Source of the DNA: a virus
Length of the DNA stretch: 27,504 nucleotides
Virus record (IMG/VR): IMGVR_UViG_3300035670_005049
Coordinates: 1-27,504 of that record
Direction: 5' to 3' (one strand)
The notes under the pieces were generated by a model. The model made no database searches, was not told the origin of the DNA, and saw only the letters and a program-made list of their open reading frames with translations. Positions 1-6,861 of the stretch are shown one piece after another (position 1 is the first letter of the stretch; every line of letters starts with the position of its first letter). Made by a program: the position numbers and the translations under genes.

Positions 1-920
1 GATTCAAGGCGATCAACGAGCCGCACATCTTGGAAGTTATACTCCATGAACTTCTGAAAGTTCTGTGTGTAGAACTCCTGAATGGTTTCGTATTCCGCAT
101 ACGACAGTTTCTCTTCGCCCAACTCCACCTTGGAAATGTGATTGAGGGAGTAGGACTCCTGCTTCACATAGGTGAAAGTCTGATACAGTTCAAAGTAGTC
201 AAGCGTGGCAACACCGCTGATCACATACGCGGTCTGGTCGCGTCCCATGCGATTCACCACAGTCTCGCGGAGTTTGCCCCACGGCGAGAGGGAGTTCCCC
301 CATCCTTCTTCAAGGTAGTTCATCCGCGCCACTAGGTACGGAATATCAAAGAAGCGGATGTTCCATCCTGTCACGATGTCGGGATCAAGGAACCTCCAAA
401 GTTCAATGAACCCTGCAAGCAGTTCTTGCTCGTCATCATAAGGAATGCAGGAAACTCCCTCGCCGTCAATATGAAAGTCTCCCAAGCCTAGCACATAGGT
501 CTTGTCACCCATTGAGATCGTGATTGCAATGACCCGCTCGGTGGGAGCGGATGGCGTGGGAAAACCGCCGTCACACGATGTCTCAATGTCCAAGTTGGCT
601 ATGCGGAGGCTGCTGAAGTCGTAATCAACTTCATTGGGAAACTCCTTGTAAAGGTACTGGTACACAAAGTTGGTGTTTCCGTAGATGTCGTAGTTGGAGA
701 CATCCTTGAAACGGTCAATGAACTCGCGGGCTTCCCCGATGCCGTCAAACTGAATGGGCTGCACGGGCTTGCCGTTGATGGTGGTGAACTCTCCCGTGTC
801 CTTGGACGGGATGTAGAGGGTAGGGCAGAACGGGATGCGGAGATGCTGTCTCTGCCCGTTCTTCCATCCACGATACAGGATGTTCTTGCCACGAATGTCA
901 ACGGAAGTGTAGAAGTCCAC
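1..920 (-). CDS. 43: DNA polymerase gp43, family B (N-terminal part)
   Basis: Replicative family B DNA polymerase of the T4 type, cut by the window edge after about 306 residues. Only the N-terminal and 3'-5' exonuclease domains are visible. All three exonuclease motifs are present: Exo I with D111-I-E113, Exo II with GWN near 185-187 and FD at 191-192, and Exo III with Y294 and D298 (YNFQDV). The start is GTG at 920. An in-frame TGA lies just upstream, and AAGGAG at 925-930 is a good, slightly close ribosome site. It follows the GroES gene by about 8 bases. In T4, gene 43 directly follows regA; here regA lies 14 kb upstream in transcription order. T4 gp43 is about 898 residues, so roughly two thirds should lie beyond the window. 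The polymerase palm motifs cannot be checked here. Confidence 0.95.
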   Translation of the reverse strand, partial: MDFYTSVDIRGKNILYRGWKNGQRQHLRIPFCPTLYIPSKDTGEFTTINGKPVQPIQFDGIGEAREFIDRFKDVSNYDIYGNTNFVYQYLYKEFPNEVDYDFSSLRIANLDIETSCDGGFPTPSAPTERVIAITISMGDKTYVLGLGDFHIDGEGVSCIPYDDEQELLAGFIELWRFLDPDIVTGWNIRFFDIPYLVARMNYLEEGWGNSLSPWGKLRETVVNRMGRDQTAYVISGVATLDYFELYQTFTYVKQESYSLNHISKVELGEEKLSYAEYETIQEFYTQNFQKFMEYNFQDVRLVDRLE

Positions 921-928
921 GATGCTCC

Positions 929-1192
929 TTAACGCTCAACGAGTGCAATCCAGTCCTGATGAACCATGTCCCTGCCATCATGTCCCTGACCTTGGTTCTT
1001 GGTGCGATCCCACAGAACCTTGTCTCCAACCCTGATGTCTTCCGTTATCTTATCACCGATTGCGGCAACCGTACCCCAAATGTACTGGGTTTTGACTACT
1101 TCATTGTAGATGATGCCTGCTTCGGTTTCCTTCTGACCGCCAAGGTGCGACTGCACCCAAATCCATTTTCCAATAGGCTTGAACTTGCTCAT
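929..1192 (-). CDS. GroES-like co-chaperonin (gp31-like)
   Basis: An 87-residue protein with the GroES pattern: an N-terminal strand (KPIGKWIWVQ), a region like the GroEL-binding mobile loop (ETEAGIIYNEV, about 22-32), then the barrel segments GTVAAIGD and VRVGD-like IRVGDKVLWD. It ends in the usual final strand (WIALVER). It would cap the host GroEL ring, as T4 gp31 does for capsid protein folding, but it looks closer to bacterial GroES than to gp31. It is shorter than GroES (about 97) and gp31 (111). The ATG overlaps the TGA of the methyltransferase gene (ATGA). No phage GroEL gene is in the window, so the partner is presumably the host's. The family call is strong; its specific clients are inference. 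Confidence 0.85.
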   Translation of the reverse strand: MSKFKPIGKWIWVQSHLGGQKETEAGIIYNEVVKTQYIWGTVAAIGDKITEDIRVGDKVLWDRTKNQGQGHDGRDMVHQDWIALVER

Positions 1193-2133
1193 TCAAATAC
1201 TCCTTCTAGGGTTTGTGGAACGGATTCTTTAATCCGCTCTTCTGCGATCTTCACATATTCAGGATTGAGTTCAGTCCCGATGTAGTGCCGATTGTTCTTC
1301 ATTGCCACCACAGCCGTGGTGCCGCTGCCAGTGAATGGATCAAACACCGTGCCTCCCACGGGGCATCCTGCAAGCACACACGGCACGATCAGGTCTTCGG
1401 GATACACCGCAAAGTGTGCGCCCTTGTAACCCTTGGCGTTCACAGTCCACACCGACCGCTTGTTCTTCATGGGATTCTCTTCCCATTCCTTGCCCTGTAG
1501 CCCGTGGTGCTTCAGTTTGGGATCGGTGGTTCCGTCACGCATCTCGGAGCGATCACGGGTTCCCCAGTTACGAGCAGGTTCCTTGACTGCTTCGTGATCG
1601 TAGTAGTACTTCGGCTTCTTGGACAGTAGGAAGATGTACTCATGCGCCTTCGTGCAGCGGTCTTCCACGCTTTCGGGCATGGGATTGGGCTTGTTCCAAA
1701 TGATATCCTGCCGCAAATACCACCCGTCCGCTTGCAGCGCAAACGCTACGCGCCACGGAATGCCGATCAAGTCCTTTGTCTTCAGCCCCTTCTGATCCTT
1801 GCGATTAGCAGGAACAAAGTCTGAAGGCATTCCGCGCTGACCGCCCTGCGTCTGTGGGGGCGGGGCGCAGTTCTTTGCGCTCATGTACGAGTCGCCAAGG
1901 TTCAGCCACAGCGTACCGTCATCACGCAGGATACGGCGCACCTCGCGGAACACCTCCACCATCTTCTGCACATAGCCGTCAACGGTGTCCTCCTGTCCGA
2001 TCTCGCTGTCCCCGCCACCGTAGTCGCGGAGTCCAAAGTACGGTGGGGATGTGATGCAAGTGTGGATAATGCCATCGGGCAGCGTCTTCATGCCCTCAAT
2101 GCAGTCACCCGTGATGATGCGGTGTGTGTTCAT
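1189..2133 (-). CDS. Orphan DNA methyltransferase, beta-class N4-cytosine/N6-adenine type
   Basis: A 314-residue SAM-dependent DNA methyltransferase. Catalytic motif IV is TSPPY at 28-32 and the SAM-binding motif I is DPFTGSGTT at 265-273. IV before I is the beta-class order. The 85-235 stretch between them would carry target recognition. The WTV...KGAHFAVYP segment before motif I is typical of phage and bacterial N4/N6 enzymes. SPPY often goes with N4-cytosine methylation, but N6-adenine cannot be excluded. No restriction endonuclease gene is adjacent, so it is probably an orphan enzyme that protects phage DNA or marks it. Its ATG overlaps the TAA of the decarboxylase gene (TAATG), with GGGGA upstream as a weak ribosome site. 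Confidence 0.9.
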   Translation of the reverse strand: MNTHRIITGDCIEGMKTLPDGIIHTCITSPPYFGLRDYGGGDSEIGQEDTVDGYVQKMVEVFREVRRILRDDGTLWLNLGDSYMSAKNCAPPPQTQGGQRGMPSDFVPANRKDQKGLKTKDLIGIPWRVAFALQADGWYLRQDIIWNKPNPMPESVEDRCTKAHEYIFLLSKKPKYYYDHEAVKEPARNWGTRDRSEMRDGTTDPKLKHHGLQGKEWEENPMKNKRSVWTVNAKGYKGAHFAVYPEDLIVPCVLAGCPVGGTVFDPFTGSGTTAVVAMKNNRHYIGTELNPEYVKIAEERIKESVPQTLEGVFE

Positions 2134-2525
2134 TAGATGTCCCCGTATCCAACGCCGCGCTCAAAGTACCGCTCTTCGTGCTGCTGAAAGCCAAAGCACT
2201 CCCGTGCGTAGTCAAGAATGATCTGCTTGTCAAACTTGTTGCACGAATACACATCAAGCGTGATGAAGTGAGTGGGTTCAATGGAGTGAATCTGAATTCC
2301 GCTCTCAATAAGTGGAATCCATCCACTCACTCCTGCTTTTTCGGGGTACATTTCTACACCGAATACAGTTGGCGCGTGAATCACGATGGGCTGACTCATG
2401 CGGGTCATGCCGATCTTGTCCACCACGCGCTCAAGAAAGCGGTAGTGCAACTCCAAGTCATCCGCTGCTCCTGTGCGGCAACGGTACATATCAAGGTAGT
2501 ACGAATATCCGAATGGCTTGCTCAC
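2133..2525 (-). CDS. speD: S-adenosylmethionine decarboxylase proenzyme (SpeD/SpeH-like)
   Basis: A 130-residue protein matching the short bacterial/archaeal class of pyruvoyl S-adenosylmethionine decarboxylase. This family makes decarboxylated SAM, the aminopropyl donor for spermidine. E74-S75 (LIES) is the expected self-cleavage site; the serine becomes the pyruvoyl group. H80 and C95 lie 5 and 20 residues after S75, the same spacing as Ser63, His68 and Cys83 in the Thermotoga enzyme. The usual ESHISIH reads ESGIQIH here, so the residue after the serine differs. The start is GTG at 2525, overlapping the lysozyme TGA (GTGA), with AAGGAG 8 bases upstream. No spermidine synthase gene is seen, so it must rely on the host pathway. 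SpeD-like genes are known in marine cyanomyoviruses. Confidence 0.8.
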   Translation of the reverse strand: MSKPFGYSYYLDMYRCRTGAADDLELHYRFLERVVDKIGMTRMSQPIVIHAPTVFGVEMYPEKAGVSGWIPLIESGIQIHSIEPTHFITLDVYSCNKFDKQIILDYARECFGFQQHEERYFERGVGYGDI

Positions 2526-2953
2526 TTGGTCATCTCCTTTACAATCTTATTCCAATACTTCACGGTCGCGCTGCGCTTGTGTCCACGCGGTCCACCATTG
2601 TGGATACGCGCCAACTGCTCAAGGGTCGCGCCCTTCGGGGCGTATCGCGCCCAATACGCACGAATGATCTTTTCGGCATACGCCTTGTTCATGCAGTCTT
2701 CGTACTTCCCGCCGATGGACTTGTCGTGTTCCACAGCGTCCTGCCAGTACTCACGCCAAATCTGGTACGGACCAATCGCCTTCCCGCCGTCACCAACGAG
2801 ATTCTTGCCCCGATTGGACTCAACAGAGTACATGGCATCCAAGAGATTGTCAACGGTGTAGCACTCCACGGGAGCGGGAACGCGGGGAGCAGGAGCAGCC
2901 TTGCCGTCAACGGGAGCAGCAAAAAGCACGGTAGAGAGAATCAAACCAAACAT
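2522..2953 (-). CDS. Secreted lysozyme, i-type (destabilase)-like or lytic transglycosylase fold
   Basis: A 143-residue probable peptidoglycan hydrolase. Residues 1-22 look like a signal or signal-anchor sequence (hydrophobic LILSTVLFAA, then Gly/Ala/Pro-rich). The body reads like invertebrate-type lysozyme: candidate acid E45 in SVES, GPYQI at 61-65 followed by an aromatic stretch with YW, and IHNGGPRG at 117-124 followed by YW. The last motif is typical of i-type lysozymes, whereas SLT transglycosylases usually have AYNAGP. Few cysteines are present (C31, C87), unlike the disulfide-rich animal enzymes. It overlaps the 3' end of the UV endonuclease gene by 13 bases and has AAAGG upstream. 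It sits in a nucleotide-metabolism block, not beside visible holin or spanin genes, so a role as endolysin or exported muralytic enzyme is inference. Confidence 0.7.
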   Translation of the reverse strand: MFGLILSTVLFAAPVDGKAAPAPRVPAPVECYTVDNLLDAMYSVESNRGKNLVGDGGKAIGPYQIWREYWQDAVEHDKSIGGKYEDCMNKAYAEKIIRAYWARYAPKGATLEQLARIHNGGPRGHKRSATVKYWNKIVKEMTK

Positions 2954-3870
2954 GGTGTGTGAACCTTTCTGTATTCAAGCAGTGCCAAGTCCTTTGCCTT
3001 GGCTTCGATCATCACATCGTACTGAACGGTGTCCGACAGTACAGGAATCTCTTCACGAATGTAGTCCGAGTGGGCTTGCGGTCGCGCTCCCGCCTTGGAC
3101 TCCGAGTAGTGAACCTTCGGGATTTCACAGAATCCCTGCCATGTACGGAACGCCATGTCAGCGGCTTCGCGCAGCGACTCCCGATGGCAGAAGCGGTGGT
3201 GGTGAACATCCAACACCAACTTTACCGTGCAGTACTTGGCAACTTCCTTGTACAGTTCCGTCATGCTCCACATTGAGGGCTTGTCATCGTTCTCAAGTGT
3301 GAGCCGCCGCTTGATGGTGTGGGGCAGTCGGGAGAACTCGCGGAGGAAACGATCCGCCGTCTTGTGCTTGTCGCCGTACACGCCGCCCATATGGATGTTG
3401 ATGGCAAACTCGTCACCATAGCCCAAGATGTCGGGAATGAGCGAGTGCATAGCCAAAGACTTGATGCTTTTCTCCACAGTGTGCGGATCAGGCGAGGCAA
3501 TGCAAGTGTACGGACCAGGATGGCACGACAGGCGCATCCCGTTCTGCTTCGCAAACCATCCCGCCTGAATGAGTGATGCGCGGATGGAGGCTTCGTGTTC
3601 AGGCAGCAAGTCCGTGATCTCGTAGCCAAGCGTGGGGTGATCCATGAACGGAAACATCCCGCTGCCGATACGAAAGAACTTGATGCCGTTCGCTACATTC
3701 CATTGGAGGATGGGGAGCAGATCGGCGGCGTTCCGCGCACCGAGTTCTCCCACACGCTCCAACGAAAAGCCGTCCATCCGCAGGGTGCGGTCGGTGAACA
3801 GCCGATCCTTTGGTCGCCTCCCTTCGGCAAGCGACAGGTTCTGACAGGCGTAGCCAAGGTGACGAATCAT
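2941..3870 (-). CDS. uvsE: UV damage endonuclease (UvdE/UvsE family)
   Basis: A 309-residue protein with the UVDE pattern: GYACQNLSL at the N-terminus, RT.R, a WN..NGIKFFRIGSGMFP block around 58-75, LSCHPGPY, NIHMGG.YGDK, LENDD, VLDVHHH, HYSES and a late MIEAKAKD. These His/Asp/Glu motifs supply the metal site of its TIM barrel. The family nicks DNA 5' of UV photoproducts and some other lesions and starts excision repair. The length agrees with bacterial homologues (about 300). The ATG overlaps the stop of the DUF1599-like gene (ATGA). T4 uses the unrelated glycosylase DenV for this task, so this phage appears to have an alternative enzyme, possibly reflecting life in sunlight (inference). 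Confidence 0.9.
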   Translation of the reverse strand: MIRHLGYACQNLSLAEGRRPKDRLFTDRTLRMDGFSLERVGELGARNAADLLPILQWNVANGIKFFRIGSGMFPFMDHPTLGYEITDLLPEHEASIRASLIQAGWFAKQNGMRLSCHPGPYTCIASPDPHTVEKSIKSLAMHSLIPDILGYGDEFAINIHMGGVYGDKHKTADRFLREFSRLPHTIKRRLTLENDDKPSMWSMTELYKEVAKYCTVKLVLDVHHHRFCHRESLREAADMAFRTWQGFCEIPKVHYSESKAGARPQAHSDYIREEIPVLSDTVQYDVMIEAKAKDLALLEYRKVHTPCLV

Positions 3871-4238
3871 GCCCCAATCTTACCGCCACTATTATTTGAA
3901 TCAATACCCTTGCTATTATTTGAAGACTCCTTTTCTTTCAAATATGCAGCAAGCAGCACCATGTAGTTAATAACATCCACACAGGTGTCCATAAAAGACT
4001 CGTCCTGCACATTCATCTTTCCCGCGTGGATGAAAGACGACAGGCGGCTCATCTTGTCAGTTAACCGCACCATGAAACCTTGCTCTGTCTTGCAAATGCC
4101 CATAGACTCCACACGGGTAAAGTTCGCAAACGGCTCCGTGCCTTCCTTGCCTGCGTAGTCGCGGTTCTTCTTGCTCATCAGTTCACGGGCTGCACCGCAC
4201 AGTTCGGTGTGAAAGGCTAGTAGTTCTTCTCGCGTCAT
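3867..4238 (-). CDS. DUF1599-like (nucleotide modification associated) protein
   Basis: A 123-residue protein resembling DUF1599, also called nucleotide modification associated domain 1. Visible features are SKKNRDYAG (about 22-30), PFANF, RLTDKMSRLSSF and a helical DT..D.INY..LLAAYL segment. The C-terminal 20 residues are Ser/Asn/Lys/Gly-rich and probably disordered. The start is ATG at 4238: AAGGGAG lies 6 bases upstream and the dUTPase stop ends immediately before it. A longer form reaching 4298 would overlap dUTPase by 20 codons and is unlikely. The conserved polar helices recall all-alpha NTP pyrophosphohydrolases, but no reaction can be assigned. Its place beside dUTPase fits a role with nucleotides. 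Confidence 0.65.
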   Translation of the reverse strand: MTREELLAFHTELCGAARELMSKKNRDYAGKEGTEPFANFTRVESMGICKTEQGFMVRLTDKMSRLSSFIHAGKMNVQDESFMDTCVDVINYMVLLAAYLKEKESSNNSKGIDSNNSGGKIGA

Positions 4239-4239
4239 G

Positions 4240-4812
4240 TTAAACTCCCTTGTTAGCGTCCCATGAAAACTGTCCCGTGCTGCCGAATCCGCCTTCACGC
4301 TGCGTCTTCTTCAGTGGGGGGTGGTCAATCTTGCTGAACTCCACAGGCTGATTCCGCACCAGTTCGCCTTGGCAGATGCGCGATCCATTGGGAATGCTCA
4401 CCAAGCAGTTGCTCATGGCGGTCACCATCACCTTTAGTTCATCGGTGTAGTCAGAGTCAATCACGCCCTCCGCGTTCGCAAGCACCAAGCCCTCCTTCAG
4501 GGCAAGTCCGCTACGGGCATGGAGGCGCACCGAGTAGCCTTCAGGAATGTCTAGGATGAGTCCCGTGGGGATGAGGAACCGCCATCCCGCAGGAACATCA
4601 AGCACTCCCTGCGTGGGATAGATTTCGCTCTTTATGTTCTGCGGACCGTAGGCGACCACGGGCTTGTGGGCTTCCCAATCCGCTTCCGAGTTTTCGGGAT
4701 CGTGGTGGAAACGCGCACAGATATCAAAACACGCAGAGCCGTCTGTTGCGAATGCAGGAGCAGTTGCGCCTGTGTCGGGAATGCAATAGAAACCAAGTGT
4801 AGGCTTGTCCAT
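4240..4812 (-). CDS. dut: dUTP diphosphatase (dUTPase)
   Basis: A 190-residue trimeric-type dUTPase that hydrolyses dUTP to dUMP and pyrophosphate, keeping uracil out of phage DNA and feeding dTMP synthesis. All five motifs are visible: GSACFDI (25-31), RSGLALK (100-106), NAEGVIDSDYTDEL (113-126, with the catalytic Asp and Tyr region), GSRICQGELV (143-152) and the C-terminal REGGFGSTG (172-180). It exceeds the usual 150 residues because of an insert around 36-70. The ATG at 4812 has AAAGGAG 8 bases upstream and lies just behind a strong promoter, so it is probably the first gene of an early transcript. It is followed without a gap by the DUF1599-like gene. Confidence 0.95.
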   Translation of the reverse strand: MDKPTLGFYCIPDTGATAPAFATDGSACFDICARFHHDPENSEADWEAHKPVVAYGPQNIKSEIYPTQGVLDVPAGWRFLIPTGLILDIPEGYSVRLHARSGLALKEGLVLANAEGVIDSDYTDELKVMVTAMSNCLVSIPNGSRICQGELVRNQPVEFSKIDHPPLKKTQREGGFGSTGQFSWDANKGV

Positions 4813-4833
4813 GATGAAGTCTCCTTTGAGGGG

Positions 4834-4861
4834 ATTGTATCACAAGAAGCAGGAGAGTCAA
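4834..4861 (-). promoter_or_regulatory. Early (sigma-70 type) promoter before dUTPase
   Basis: On the minus strand, TTGACT (4861-4856) and TACAAT (4839-4834) are separated by 16 bases. TG-A precedes the -10 box, giving an extended -10 (TGATACAAT). Both boxes match sigma-70 consensus at 5 of 6 positions. The -35 box overlaps the TGA stop of the upstream 71-codon gene. Transcription would start near 4827, shortly before the dUTPase ribosome site. Host RNA polymerase recognition is inferred from the match. Confidence 0.7.
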
Positions 4862-5073
4862 TCCCACTGCTTCAGTATTAGTGTGTTCTTTTGTTTTTGA
4901 ATCCGTACACCGTAGCGGCGGTCGTGCTTCAGAACAGAGGCAAGATCGTTTTTGTAAATCTGCACACCCCGAGGCTTTGGCTTCACGGTGAAGGTGCTGT
5001 ACCAAACAACCAGTTTTCCTTCTGCTTGCTTCGGCTTTACGGTGTATGCAGTTTCTTTTACTTTTAGTTTCAT
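4858..5073 (-). CDS. Small basic protein of unknown function
   Basis: A 71-residue, lysine-rich protein (KLKVKETAYTVKPKQ at the start). It seems to be made of alternating beta strands: TVKPK occurs twice (11-15 and 29-33). No family is recognised. Its ATG overlaps the TGA of the upstream gene (ATGA at 5073-5070), which supports that it is translated. Its stop lies inside the -35 box of the dUTPase promoter, so it closes the upstream transcription unit. It could be a small nucleic-acid-binding or accessory protein, but there is no direct evidence. Confidence 0.6.
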   Translation of the reverse strand: MKLKVKETAYTVKPKQAEGKLVVWYSTFTVKPKPRGVQIYKNDLASVLKHDRRYGVRIQKQKNTLILKQWD

Positions 5074-5492
5074 CGGGTGTTCTTTGGAGCCACCACGAAC
5101 TGTCCTTGCATCAGTTCATCCGTAGTGACACCCTTGGTGATGTCCAAAGAATATTTCCATGATCCTGAACGAACATAACCCATTGTGGTGGCATCAGCAG
5201 TGATGAGGATTCCTCCTGTGAGTGCAGCACCCGTTTCACCCGTGTTGAGAGAGATGCCACCGCTGCCACTAATGCCTTGAGTGGCTCCGAACTCTCCTGT
5301 GGAGCCGCCACTGGTCACGCCTGATGTGGTAATCATCAAGTACATTTTGGACGAGTCATTGTTTGGGCGCACATGGAACCGCGCAGTGTATCCTGTCAGA
5401 TCAACAGGATCACCGTTGTCATCGTAGTACTCTGCATGAAAGTTCAGAGTGGAGTGCTGCTGTGCGTTGATGTCGTAGTACGCTGATGCCAT
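5070..5492 (-). CDS. Putative virion protein, baseplate/fibre-associated beta domain
   Basis: A 140-residue protein. The N-terminal half (AEYYDDNGDPVDLTGYTARFHVRP, about 20-43) resembles the strand pattern of phage baseplate upper-protein-like domains, where a DG.P.DLTG..V..QVR-type motif is common. A Gly/Ser/Thr-rich middle (58-90) and a final SGSWKYSLDI...VTTDELMQGQFVV segment follow. No signal or membrane segment is seen. The family assignment rests on pattern only. The start ATG overlaps the stop of the 43-codon gene (TAATG). It lies downstream of a glycosyltransferase with a late-type promoter-like sequence, which would suit a structural protein, but it could also be a non-structural accessory protein. 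Confidence 0.55.
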   Translation of the reverse strand: MASAYYDINAQQHSTLNFHAEYYDDNGDPVDLTGYTARFHVRPNNDSSKMYLMITTSGVTSGGSTGEFGATQGISGSGGISLNTGETGAALTGGILITADATTMGYVRSGSWKYSLDITKGVTTDELMQGQFVVAPKNTR

Positions 5493-5623
5493 TATCGTGC
5501 CTTTGCTGCTGCATTACGAGCGCGATTTGCGCTCTTGATCATTACGGCTGCTTTTCTTGCGCGGCGGGTCTTTGCGCTTGAGAATCCGCCCTTGCCTTTT
5601 CCTGATAGACTGTTTCTAGCCAT
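5492..5623 (-). CDS. Very basic 43-residue protein
   Basis: A short gene of 43 codons plus stop, coding for a protein rich in Lys, Arg, Ala and Ser (starts MARNSLSGKGKGGF, ends AAAKAR). It has no acidic residue in the translation I made by hand. Both ends are coupled: its ATG shares a base with the TGA of the glycosyltransferase gene (TGATG), and its TAA overlaps the ATG of the next gene (TAATG). The tight packing argues that it is real. Composition suggests DNA or RNA binding, or a packaged basic peptide, but no family is recognised. Confidence 0.6.
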   Translation of the reverse strand: MARNSLSGKGKGGFSSAKTRRARKAAVMIKSANRARNAAAKAR

Positions 5624-6861
5624 CACTTCCTCCGCTTCTTGAAACTCTTGATCTTCTGCTCTCCAGCAGTATTTAGTAAAGAGGGGGATGCTGTGGGCGC
5701 AACCTTTAGCGTCTGTGGTGTCTGCACTAGTTGATTTTGTGCTGCACCAATCTGCTGCAAACGCTCAAGGTAGGCAGCATGATTCTTCTGATTTCGCTCC
5801 ACTTCACCCTCTGGCAGTCTGTTCTGCTTCAGGAGGGCTTCACAGGCAGAAAAACCGCTCTTGTAGTCATGCACATAGAACGCGGTGGCAGCGAGTTCAT
5901 CCAGTGCCATCCACTTGTACACATTCGTGTCGATGAACAGGATGTCGTGCTGTGGGTACGGGATCTGGGCGGCTTCCTTCGCAAAAAGGTAAGCCGCCCG
6001 TGGTCGCCCGTTCATCCGAAGAAAACGCGCTATGGCATGGAGAGGTTCGGCACGGCAGGGTCGGTAGTCGTATGCATCAAGGAACTTCTGCTGAACCACT
6101 GGCCAGGCAGACTCCTTGGAGATTTCGCAAAGGGCAACGCGGAACAGGGAGTAGTAGCACTCCTCTTCCCATCCGCCCATCTCAACCCGCTTGTAGTACG
6201 CTTCGATAGCCTTGTCCCACTGCTGCGAGTCAAAATACGACTGTGCAAGGTAGAACTGATACCGTGAGTTGTTCGGCTCTGTCTTGAGGGCTTCCACTAG
6301 GAGTTCAGCGTCCTTGGAGTACTTCTCCACGGGAGTGACCCCGCCGTTGCGCTCCTGACCAAGAGTACGAGCCTCAAGGTAGTACTCTCCCTCAATCTTC
6401 TCCTGATGGAGAGGCTGCTTGTCACAGTGAGCGTATTCGTGCAGTACGCCCACATACTTCCAACCGATGCCTGTCTTGAAGATTTGGTTGCGCCACCACA
6501 CGCAGCCTTCGCGTCCGCACTTGATGGCGTAAGCGTCTGCGGTCATGTTCTTCCCGTGTGGATACTTGAATCCACCAACCACGCGGTCATCCGCATCAAT
6601 CATCCACGCATAGTCTGCCTTGCCTGTGCAGAGGTCAAGTGCTTCAGTGCGGTTGTGTCCAAAGTTCACCCAAGGGCGTTCAATGAGTTCGCCAGGAATG
6701 CCCTTCTCGGCAAAGTACTTCTTGATGTACTCCTGCGTTCCGTCCGTGGAGCCTGTATCCACGATCACCCAGTAGTCGATGTGGGGATGAACCGAGTCCA
6801 AGCACTCATGCAGGATCTTGGTTTCGTTCTTGACGATCATAGAGAGGCATACTGTAGACAT
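5623..6861 (-). CDS. Family 2 glycosyltransferase with helical-repeat C-terminus
   Basis: A 412-residue protein. Residues 1-150 form a GT-A glycosyltransferase domain: SMIVKNE (7-13), VDTGSTDGT (34-42) and the metal/sugar-nucleotide motif DADD (89-92). From about 175 the protein is helical with TPR-like units (PNNSRYQFYLAQSYFDSQQWDKAI type), a combination seen in many bacterial and phage GT2 proteins. The C-terminal 35 residues are Ala/Thr/Lys-rich and end in KSFKKRRK. The substrate is unknown. The ATG at 6861 has AAGGAG about 10 bases upstream. It is the last enzyme of the sugar cassette, and a CATAAATA late-type element precedes it, so it may be expressed separately from the rest. Confidence 0.85.
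   Translation of the reverse strand: MSTVCLSMIVKNETKILHECLDSVHPHIDYWVIVDTGSTDGTQEYIKKYFAEKGIPGELIERPWVNFGHNRTEALDLCTGKADYAWMIDADDRVVGGFKYPHGKNMTADAYAIKCGREGCVWWRNQIFKTGIGWKYVGVLHEYAHCDKQPLHQEKIEGEYYLEARTLGQERNGGVTPVEKYSKDAELLVEALKTEPNNSRYQFYLAQSYFDSQQWDKAIEAYYKRVEMGGWEEECYYSLFRVALCEISKESAWPVVQQKFLDAYDYRPCRAEPLHAIARFLRMNGRPRAAYLFAKEAAQIPYPQHDILFIDTNVYKWMALDELAATAFYVHDYKSGFSACEALLKQNRLPEGEVERNQKNHAAYLERLQQIGAAQNQLVQTPQTLKVAPTASPSLLNTAGEQKIKSFKKRRK

Noticed and set aside
2124-2861. Open frame of 245 codons on the plus strand
   Set aside because: It is antisense to the decarboxylase and lysozyme genes, which have clear motifs and ribosome sites, and its product has no recognisable feature.
3867-4298. 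Longer 143-codon version of the DUF1599-like gene
   Set aside because: The first 20 codons overlap dUTPase and lack homology; the ATG at 4238 has a strong ribosome site.
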